The position numbers and the translations under genes were made by a program. The notes under the pieces were generated by a model. It ran no database searches. It worked only from the letters and a program-made list of their open reading frames with translations, and was not told where the DNA came from. Of a stretch of 31,523 nucleotides of DNA, positions 1 through 5,863 are shown piece after piece. Source of the DNA: Candidatus Hydrogenedentes bacterium UBA2224 (GTDB taxonomy: Bacteria > Hydrogenedentota > Hydrogenedentia > Hydrogenedentales > SLHB01); contig DDYW01000085.1 in assembly GCA_002348185.1 (NCBI GenBank), positions 25,151 through 56,673 of the forward strand, in the 5' to 3' direction. Numbering within the stretch: the stretch's first letter is position 1; each line of letters opens with the position of its first letter.

Positions 1-26
1 AGGTTCGAATCCTACCCCCGCTACCA
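1..26 (+). tRNA. tRNA, 3' end only (5' part lies outside the window)
   Basis: The first 26 bases read as the T-arm 3' side and acceptor end of a tRNA: GG, the T-loop TTCGAAT, T-stem 3' strand CCTAC (11-15), acceptor 3' strand CCCCGCT (16-22), discriminator A23 and an encoded CCA (24-26). A strong intrinsic terminator follows at once, as expected for a tRNA transcript. The anticodon is outside the window. A related degenerate copy at 1008-1050 carries a CAT anticodon loop, so a Met-type tRNA is possible, but this is inference only. Confidence 0.85.
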
Positions 27-36
27 ATTGATACGC

Positions 37-70
37 AAGGACTTACGCGGACGCGTAGGTCCTTTTTTTT
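37..70 (+). terminator. Rho-independent terminator of the tRNA transcript
   Basis: A 12-bp stem is formed by AAGGACTTACGC (37-48) and GCGTAGGTCCTT (53-64) around a GGAC loop, with one T-G wobble. An eight-base T run covers 63-70. It lies 10 bases after the tRNA CCA end. Confidence 0.9.
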
Positions 71-183
71 GTTAGAAAGGGCCGAAAAAGGCCGAGATGT
101 GCCTGGCGGGTGCTTCTGCCCACGCCCGGGGGATGAGTGAGTCTGAGTTCAGGGGTTCAGAAATACAGGCATCGCCCCAACAG

Positions 184-402
184 CTACGATGACCACGACA
201 TTTTCAACTCGCGGCCGGTGTTGCGGCAGTCCTGAAGATACAGGTTAATGAGCGTTTGGTACGGAATTCCGCTTTCTTCGGACTTCTGTTTGAAGTACTC
301 GATCACTTCAGGGTCCAAGCGAAGCGTTATCTGCTTCTTGAGCCGCTTGGCATACGGATTCCTCCGAGATTTCATCTTGGTAAGATCGTATTCAGATTTC
401 AT
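184..402 (-). CDS. brnA: BrnA-type antitoxin (ribbon-helix-helix)
   Basis: This 72-residue protein is the antitoxin partner of the BrnT ribonuclease toxin; it binds the toxin and represses the shared promoter. It shows a basic N-terminus, a short beta strand KQITLRLD (23-30) and two helices (31-44 and about 48-58), the ribbon-helix-helix layout of BrnA. Its ATG lies one base after the toxin stop codon, with GGAGA upstream, so the two are translationally coupled. The order toxin then antitoxin is usual for BrnT-BrnA. Third-position GC looks lower than in the genes to the right, which suits a mobile module. The family call is from residue pattern only. Confidence 0.8.
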   Translation of the reverse strand: MKSEYDLTKMKSRRNPYAKRLKKQITLRLDPEVIEYFKQKSEESGIPYQTLINLYLQDCRNTGRELKMSWSS

Positions 403-403
403 T

Positions 404-691
404 TCACATTCTCCGATAATGCTCGGATTCAGCTCGTGTTGCCTTGCGCGCAGAGACTATTCGGATGATGCCTTCTTCTTCGCGGTAGCAGTGACAGACC
501 AGAAGGAGGCGTAGTCGGGAACTCAATCCCAGGAGCAGGAAGCGATCGTCCCATTCCGAATGCTCATCGTCATAGAACTCGATAGCGCGTTCGTCATAGA
601 ACACCGACCGCGCTTCTTCGAAAGCGACGCCATGTTTTCTAAGATTAATTCGTGCCTTTTGCGGGTCCCAAGCAAAGGATAGCTCCTTCAT
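404..691 (-). CDS. brnT: BrnT family ribonuclease toxin
   Basis: This 95-residue protein matches the BrnT pattern, a RelE-like fold ribonuclease that blocks translation. Visible motifs are F-x-WDPQKA (6-13), N-x-x-KHGVAFEEA (16-27), D41/D42-x-HS (to 45), R50 and the C-terminal RIVSARKATRAESEHY (77-92), which contains the conserved Ser-Ala-Arg-Lys block. I place the start at the ATG at 689-691. A reading frame continues upstream, but the family begins here and the upstream bases form the promoter. That promoter leaves almost no leader, so the mRNA may be leaderless. The antitoxin gene follows directly. Confidence 0.85.
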   Translation of the reverse strand: MKELSFAWDPQKARINLRKHGVAFEEARSVFYDERAIEFYDDEHSEWDDRFLLLGLSSRLRLLLVCHCYREEEGIIRIVSARKATRAESEHYRRM

Positions 692-726
692 GACTACATT
701 GTAGCTACACGGGGACGGTTTGTCAA
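692..726 (-). promoter_or_regulatory. brnTA promoter with overlapping palindromic operator
   Basis: On the minus strand TTGACA (726-721) is followed by a 17-base spacer and TACAAT (703-698): a perfect -35 and a -10 with one mismatch. The predicted start point falls at or next to the A of the brnT ATG (691). Overlapping the -10 are three 5-base half-sites in alternating orientation, CTACA (694-698), TGTAG (700-704) and CTACA (705-709). The last two form the perfect palindrome TGTAGCTACA (700-709). This is a natural site for autorepression by BrnA; the binding itself is inferred. Confidence 0.75.
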
Positions 727-784
727 TAGACTGGATAATGCCTGTAGAGAGCAAGCGAAAGGAGCAAGACCGGCTTGTCGGCGA

Positions 785-961
785 TCACGCAGCCTCGCGA
801 TAGTAGCTCTTGATGATACCACCGAGTTGTTGCCAGCAGCGAACGATGCCATGAGTTTGCGGTCGGAATGTTCCGTCGAGGACTTCATTCTCCATGCCGA
901 GACCCCTATGTGGGTGACGGGCATTGTAGTAGGCGACCCAGGCCGTATGGTTGGCGCTGCG
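785..961 (-). pseudogene. transposase C-terminal remnant (integrase core, rve-type)
   Basis: On the minus strand an open frame of about 58 codons ends at a stop at 785-787. It reads ...AWVAYYNARHPHRGLGMEN and ends GGIIKSYYREAA. The YNA-x-x-PHRGLG pattern is the typical tail of DDE integrase-core transposases of the IS3/IS481 type. The frame is closed upstream by a stop (962-964) and has no start, so only the last part of the catalytic domain survives. I see no terminal inverted repeats. It sits between the toxin-antitoxin module and the degenerate tRNA copy, as scar tissue of an insertion. Confidence 0.75.
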
Positions 962-1007
962 TTAATTACTTGCCATCAAAGGGTTTAGAGGGGATTGCCC
1001 TACTTCT

Positions 1008-1050
1008 CTCATAACCCAAAGGTCGCAGGTTCGAATCCCACCCCGCTACT
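1008..1050 (+). pseudogene. degenerate 3' half of a Met(CAT)-type tRNA
   Basis: The segment reads as anticodon loop CTCATAA (1008-1014, CAT at 1010-1012), CCC of the anticodon stem, variable loop AGGTC, T-arm GCAGG-TTCGAAT-CCCAC, and an acceptor end CCCGCTACT lacking one base and lacking CCA. The bases before the loop do not pair with the 3' side, and the T stem has two mismatches, so it is not a functional tRNA. Its last 24 bases closely match the tRNA end at 1-26. The final T is also the first base, on the plus strand, of the neighbouring gene's stop codon. Confidence 0.7.
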
Positions 1051-3350
1051 CACTTGCCGAAGCCTGCTTTCTCCGCAACGGACGGCAGGAATACCTTAAG
1101 TTCCTGGTTCAGTAACGCCAGTTTCTCACGCATCAAGTCCGCCGCCGGGGCCAGTGCCGCGCCGTCCTGGGTATTGTGAAGATCAAGACGCGAGTCCTGT
1201 TGTACGATGACGATAGCCGTTTGCGTGTTCTCGCGCTCGTCCTCCAAGACAGCCCGCCAGCGCTCGTACCTGGTCCTGGCCTCGGCGATTTCCTCTTCCG
1301 TCCTGGCCTCCTTTTGGGCAAACGCCAACAAAAAATCCCGGAGCAGGCAGGATTCATAGAAGTTCGCGTGTGTACGCGCCGTGTGATAAAACCAGCGCGT
1401 AGGGAGCTCTTCGGCTTCGAAGACGGCACGGCATCGCCGGGGGACATCGGTGCTGGCCGCGTCCAGCTCGTTCACTGCGTCCCGGAGCGCGCGTTCCATG
1501 CTTCGGTAATAGCGGCCAAAGACCTCGACATTGCCACGCGCGTCTGCTGCAAAATGAGCGGCAAACTCACTCTTTGCCTTGAAACACGCCGGGATTTCCG
1601 CATTGGGCTCTGCGAACATGGGATGCACCGGGCCGAGGTAGTAGGGACCGAGGAAGTACGGCGGCAATTCAGGGGAGCACGGGATCGCCTGCGAAACGTG
1701 GGTCCACGCTCGGCGCAGATGTGTTGCGGCTTCCTCAGAACCCGCGATACGTTTCGCCAGCATCCCCAGGAGTGCTTCTCTCTCGGGCGTGGGACTCCAC
1801 GATGCATACTTGTACACTTCTGCGCTTGTGGTTCCCTGGTTGGGCCGGAACCAGGCGAGTACCCACGCTCCATCGGCGCCGGACGCCGCCAGGGCATTGG
1901 CCCGGTCAAACCAGCGGTCCATGCACGGAATGTAGGGCAGGCCGGGCGCTTCAAACGCCAGTTCCGGCTCGCTCTTCAGATAGACCCCCACGCCGGCGGC
2001 TTTACATGCTGCGATCTGTTTTCTGGCGCGTTCCACAGGGCCGATCAGGTCGATGCTGTAATCCCAAATGGCTTTATTCACGCCGCCTTCCTTGACAAGT
2101 GTTTCATCCTTTTCAATTTCTGTCAGGAGGGCCGTTCCCGGTTTCAGCTTCTGAATGAAGGCAATCTGATTATCGTCAGCAGACCAGAAGTACTTTGCGC
2201 TGTACGGCCAGGCCACCAGGAGGGCTTCGGGATTTGCCTCCCTCATGGCGCCAGCCATTCCATTGCACAGATTGGCCACCACGGTTTCCGCGCCAAGCGC
2301 CTCACAACGGGCACAGTTGGTGTGTTTGACCTCGACGCCCGAGGGGCGCATAAAGCAATGTTGAAATCCCTCTCCGCCAACGATGATCAACGCGCCATCC
2401 AACGGAACCGACTCAAGAAGCCCGTTGACCGATTCAGCAAGATAGCGGCGCATCAGCGGGTCCTCGGTGCACAAGAGATGGCCGGCCGGGGGACGATCCA
2501 TATGCTTGTAGGCCTCCGCACCGCGCAGCCCGGGATGGTTAGTGAAGATCGGGGAGTCAGCGGGATAGAAATCCCACATGTCAAGCGCGACAAACGCCTT
2601 GAGACCGTAGCGGCGGGCATCGCGTGCCTTTTGGGCGAGTTCCTCCACGAGTGCCGGATCGTACGATTGCGCCAGTTCCGGGATGGCCTTGCTGTTGGAT
2701 ACACACGTGAGGAGCGTCGTGGAGTACTTGTCGGTGGGACTTATGATCACCCCGTTGTACCCCAGGAAAACGAGGTCACGGTAGGTTCCCATACGGGGGA
2801 TTGTGCCCATTCTTAGTGCCAGGCGCGGCGTTGACACTTCTTCGCCAATTTCGAGTAGGGGCGCCGCGCGAAAGCCGATTCGGTCCACGAGCTTCACCAC
2901 GCCATCACGAAGACCCGCCGCGTCGTGTCCAAGGACGGCGACCGTATCCTTCCCAACGCGAATTGTAAACGAGCCAGGCGCGGATGGGTTGCCGCCGCCG
3001 TCATCCGTGAGAAGAATTGCGCGCGCGTGCGCAGGTGCGCGCTCCGTCTCCTTGGAAACAGGCAAGTCGAGTCCCATGCGCTGCTTGAAGAAAGTAGCCA
3101 GGTCCTCGGCCATTACGCCAACCAGTGGGTCGCTATCAGCCCCCACCACAACGGACCAGTCTGGCTTGATTGTTATTTCATTCCCCGATGCCGCGGCATT
3201 GGCATCCTGCGAGAACCGGGCGAAGTAGTCCCATGAGAGGAACGCAAACGGATTCTCCTGGTAGACGGCATCCAAATCCCGAGGGGTCTCGCCGTATGCA
3301 ACTCCCATCAGGCACGCCCCCGCCCCGATTACCAAGCATATGGTGCGCAT
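1050..3350 (-). CDS. secreted glycosidase-like protein with GH20-type N-terminal domain
   Basis: The protein is 766 residues long from the ATG at 3350, which has GGGAG upstream and opens a clear signal peptide (MRTICLVIGAGACLMGVAYG). A GTG 30 bases upstream is a weaker alternative. After the signal, residues of about 55-165 match the alpha/beta N-domain shared by GH20, GH67 and related enzymes (EDLATFFKQRMG, then a strand-helix unit GHDAAGLRDGVVKLVDRIGF). The middle looks like a (beta/alpha)8 barrel, with GALIIVGGEGFQH a candidate active-site strand. The C-terminal third is helical. Substrate and family cannot be fixed by eye; a non-catalytic relative is possible. It is the last gene of the minus-strand run, and its stop codon abuts the tRNA-like relic. 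Confidence 0.6.
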   Translation of the reverse strand: MRTICLVIGAGACLMGVAYGETPRDLDAVYQENPFAFLSWDYFARFSQDANAAASGNEITIKPDWSVVVGADSDPLVGVMAEDLATFFKQRMGLDLPVSKETERAPAHARAILLTDDGGGNPSAPGSFTIRVGKDTVAVLGHDAAGLRDGVVKLVDRIGFRAAPLLEIGEEVSTPRLALRMGTIPRMGTYRDLVFLGYNGVIISPTDKYSTTLLTCVSNSKAIPELAQSYDPALVEELAQKARDARRYGLKAFVALDMWDFYPADSPIFTNHPGLRGAEAYKHMDRPPAGHLLCTEDPLMRRYLAESVNGLLESVPLDGALIIVGGEGFQHCFMRPSGVEVKHTNCARCEALGAETVVANLCNGMAGAMREANPEALLVAWPYSAKYFWSADDNQIAFIQKLKPGTALLTEIEKDETLVKEGGVNKAIWDYSIDLIGPVERARKQIAACKAAGVGVYLKSEPELAFEAPGLPYIPCMDRWFDRANALAASGADGAWVLAWFRPNQGTTSAEVYKYASWSPTPEREALLGMLAKRIAGSEEAATHLRRAWTHVSQAIPCSPELPPYFLGPYYLGPVHPMFAEPNAEIPACFKAKSEFAAHFAADARGNVEVFGRYYRSMERALRDAVNELDAASTDVPRRCRAVFEAEELPTRWFYHTARTHANFYESCLLRDFLLAFAQKEARTEEEIAEARTRYERWRAVLEDERENTQTAIVIVQQDSRLDLHNTQDGAALAPAADLMREKLALLNQELKVFLPSVAEKAGFGK

Positions 3351-3421
3351 GCTGCTACTCCCTGGTGAAATGATCTCCACTGTGGGCTGATCAGAACAGT
3401 TCTAATCCTCTTCGTGAGGGG

Positions 3422-5599
3422 TCAGACCTCGTTGTCCAGTTCAATCAAAACGGCGGCATAGACCTCCATTCTGGGAAGGGTCACGGCTATCCGGTTTGCG
3501 TCGACGGAGGCGGTTCCGTCCGCGCCTCTGAAGCTCACCCGCGCGGCAGGATAGGGATTCTCAATCTCAAGGCGGACATCACATACTGGGGCAATCTCAT
3601 GAATCTTCGGCATGTCGTGCGCCAGGGGCGTCCGGTTAGCCAGGTGGATGATGGTCCGCTCCGGCGCTTCCTGATGCCAGACGGTCACTTCGAGATGCCT
3701 CGGCGCCTGCACCTTCAATTGTCGTTCAGGCGCCAGCAGGTCCAGGTAATTCACCATGCGGTCGCGGGCATGGGTGAGCGACTGAAACACATAATACCGG
3801 CCCAGGCCAAAGGCTACGTAAACGCTTTGTCCCTGCCCGGTCTTCTGCAGCACGGCCACTGGCCACTCGGTCGGGGCCATCGGGAGAGGGTCGGGGCCGC
3901 CTGCCACGGGTCCGGCGGGATCGGTGGCGACACGCCGGTAGAGGACCTGTCCCGTTGCCACCACCTGCTGAAATACCCCTGCGGCGGGCTCCGGCTCCAG
4001 GGGGCCCTCAATGGCAAAGGTCCCCTCCTGGACGCCCATGCGCGTTATGCCCAAGAGTTGCCCCAGGGCAAGGTCGTCTCGGCTGAAACCGTGTTCGTCG
4101 CCCAGGGACGTTTCGCCCGTCGCCAGCACGCGGCCGCCGGCCTCGACGTAGGCCGTCAAGGCGTCGCAGAATGCGTCACTCACGAAGGCGGTGTTAGGAA
4201 GAATGACCAGGCGGTACCGCTGCAAATCCCCAGCGCTCTGAATGTCCTCCGCCACCACAATTTCAAATGGAACGTGCTCTTCAATCAGCACGCGCGACCA
4301 GCCGTCCAGTTCCTGGGACCAATCCAGGCGCCCTTCGCGGAAATACTTGCGGGTGGCCCACGAAAACACCAGCGCCACCTCCGCTTTGGGACGCGCGCCG
4401 TCATGAAGGTCCGCATCTTCCATGAAAAAGTCCAGACCCTGGCGGACCGTATGCAGCAGGCGTTTGGAACTGGTGGTGTCCGGATAGGCGCCGACGCCGC
4501 AGGGGCCGAGTATGCTGCATCCGTTGGCCTTGGCGCATGCCGCGCTCACCTGCCAGGCTTGGAGCGGTATGGACAGGTGAGCATGATAAGGTGATGTCCC
4601 GGTAATCAACATGCAGGAGGGTTTTCCAATGGCCTGATGCCAGCGCATGGTGATGTCCGCCGCGTGCAAATCGTAGAATATCTCGGAAACATAGGGGTCA
4701 AGATGCGGGAGCAAGTTTCTGTCGAACCCATAGACGGGGGAGAGCCACAATGGATTCTGGCCGTTGTGGGCGGCGAACACGCCGTGTTCGCGCAGTATGG
4801 CGGACACTTCGCCCACGAGCGAGGCGCTGCATTCATTGCGCCAGTCTGCAAACTCCCGCCAGTGCGCGTTAACGGCGTCCATGGTGATGTCGCTGGTGCC
4901 ACATATCCGCTCGAGCGTCGGGCGGCAGTAGTCGCAGACACACACGCAATCGTTGAAGAACATGTCGAGGTGAAAACCGTCCGGCTGATAGCCTTCGATG
5001 ATTTCACGGGTAACGGCCAATACCTGTTCGCGCCGGGGTGAATTGATGCAGGCAAAGCGCCACTTTCCCCCGGGGACTTTCTGCACGCGCCAATCCGGAT
5101 TGTCCGGCTGCGCCCAGGATGCCAGGGGAAATTCTTCCTCTCTTTTCCCGCCGACGGGAACTACATACCATTCGGGATGGCGAGATTCCAGCCAGTTAAT
5201 ATAACCAATCACTTTCTGTCCCTGTGCTTTCAGGCGCGAAGACACTTCACCAAAATAGTCGCGCCCCTTCAGGTTGGGGTGCATGGGCCAAACCTTGCTC
5301 GGATAATAGGCGACGCTGAATTGGTTGGCGGCGTACACCGCAACGATATCCGCGCCCGTGGCCTTCAGCTCGGCTGCAATACGGTCGGGATCGTACTTCG
5401 AGAACGCCGTTTCCTGCTCGTTTAAAGCATACTGATCGTACCAGTAGATGCGCTGACGCCTGTTCAGCCAACTGTGCGCTGCGCCAGCCTGATGGGTCGT
5501 TTCCGTGGGCCTCACGGTCTGCGCCTGCCCGTCATTCATAGCCAATCCCATGGTTCCCAGTGCTCCTATCCGCAAGAGGTCTCTGCGCGTCAAAAACAC
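3422..5599 (-). CDS. Tat-exported GHL6-like glycoside hydrolase with GH42-type middle domain
   Basis: I start this at the GTG at 5597-5599, which has GGAG eight bases upstream and yields a compact Tat signal (MFLTRRDLLRIGALG); a GTG at 5623 gives eight more residues. The protein is 725 residues. The N-terminal barrel resembles hypothetical glycosyl hydrolase 6 and fucosidase-like families: DGFHLDMFF near 207-215 is the acidic strand, followed by a Cys cluster CVCVCDYC (218-225) and AHNGQNP near 277-283. Residues of about 400-520 match a beta-galactosidase (GH42) trimerisation domain (RLVILPNTAFVSD, then AYVEAGGRVLATGETS). The C-terminus is beta-rich. Probably acts in the periplasm; substrate unknown. 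Confidence 0.7.
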   Translation of the reverse strand: MFLTRRDLLRIGALGTMGLAMNDGQAQTVRPTETTHQAGAAHSWLNRRQRIYWYDQYALNEQETAFSKYDPDRIAAELKATGADIVAVYAANQFSVAYYPSKVWPMHPNLKGRDYFGEVSSRLKAQGQKVIGYINWLESRHPEWYVVPVGGKREEEFPLASWAQPDNPDWRVQKVPGGKWRFACINSPRREQVLAVTREIIEGYQPDGFHLDMFFNDCVCVCDYCRPTLERICGTSDITMDAVNAHWREFADWRNECSASLVGEVSAILREHGVFAAHNGQNPLWLSPVYGFDRNLLPHLDPYVSEIFYDLHAADITMRWHQAIGKPSCMLITGTSPYHAHLSIPLQAWQVSAACAKANGCSILGPCGVGAYPDTTSSKRLLHTVRQGLDFFMEDADLHDGARPKAEVALVFSWATRKYFREGRLDWSQELDGWSRVLIEEHVPFEIVVAEDIQSAGDLQRYRLVILPNTAFVSDAFCDALTAYVEAGGRVLATGETSLGDEHGFSRDDLALGQLLGITRMGVQEGTFAIEGPLEPEPAAGVFQQVVATGQVLYRRVATDPAGPVAGGPDPLPMAPTEWPVAVLQKTGQGQSVYVAFGLGRYYVFQSLTHARDRMVNYLDLLAPERQLKVQAPRHLEVTVWHQEAPERTIIHLANRTPLAHDMPKIHEIAPVCDVRLEIENPYPAARVSFRGADGTASVDANRIAVTLPRMEVYAAVLIELDNEV

Positions 5600-5685
5600 G
5601 TTATCTTCTCCATCCTGATTCACTCTCTACGAGCCACCCGTTCTTGTCTTGTCAAAATCCGGCCAGAAATTCAAGGAATCCAGCA

Positions 5686-5838
5686 TTATGTGCTGTCGGC
5701 GTACCGCATCGCCTCTTCGACCATGGCGAAGTAGTTGTTCAACGGGACGTAATTGCAGACGGTATTACCCGAGCCGAGCGCGAACCGGCCCATGAGGTCG
5801 CCTGGAATGCTGCCGTCAATCCACGAGAAGTTGCTCAT
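5686..5838 (-). CDS. small ORF of unknown function (50 aa)
   Basis: This 50-residue frame begins MSNFSWIDGSIPGDL and ends EEAMRYADST. Its ATG has a perfect GGAGG seven bases upstream (5846-5850). The ATG lies 25 bases after the stop of the 944-residue gene and 86 bases before the next hydrolase start, so it fits an operon. I see no transmembrane segment or signal peptide. The sequence (PGDLMGRFALGSGNTVCNYVP) looks like a folded-domain segment, so it may be a true microprotein or the start of a larger gene cut by a deletion. I do not recognise the family. Confidence 0.5.
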   Translation of the reverse strand: MSNFSWIDGSIPGDLMGRFALGSGNTVCNYVPLNNYFAMVEEAMRYADST

Positions 5839-5863
5839 CGTCGCGCCTCCAAAAGGGCCTTTT

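Noticed and set aside
785..961. Functional insertion sequence
   Set aside because: Only the last part of an integrase core remains; there is no start codon, no upstream catalytic region and no terminal inverted repeat.
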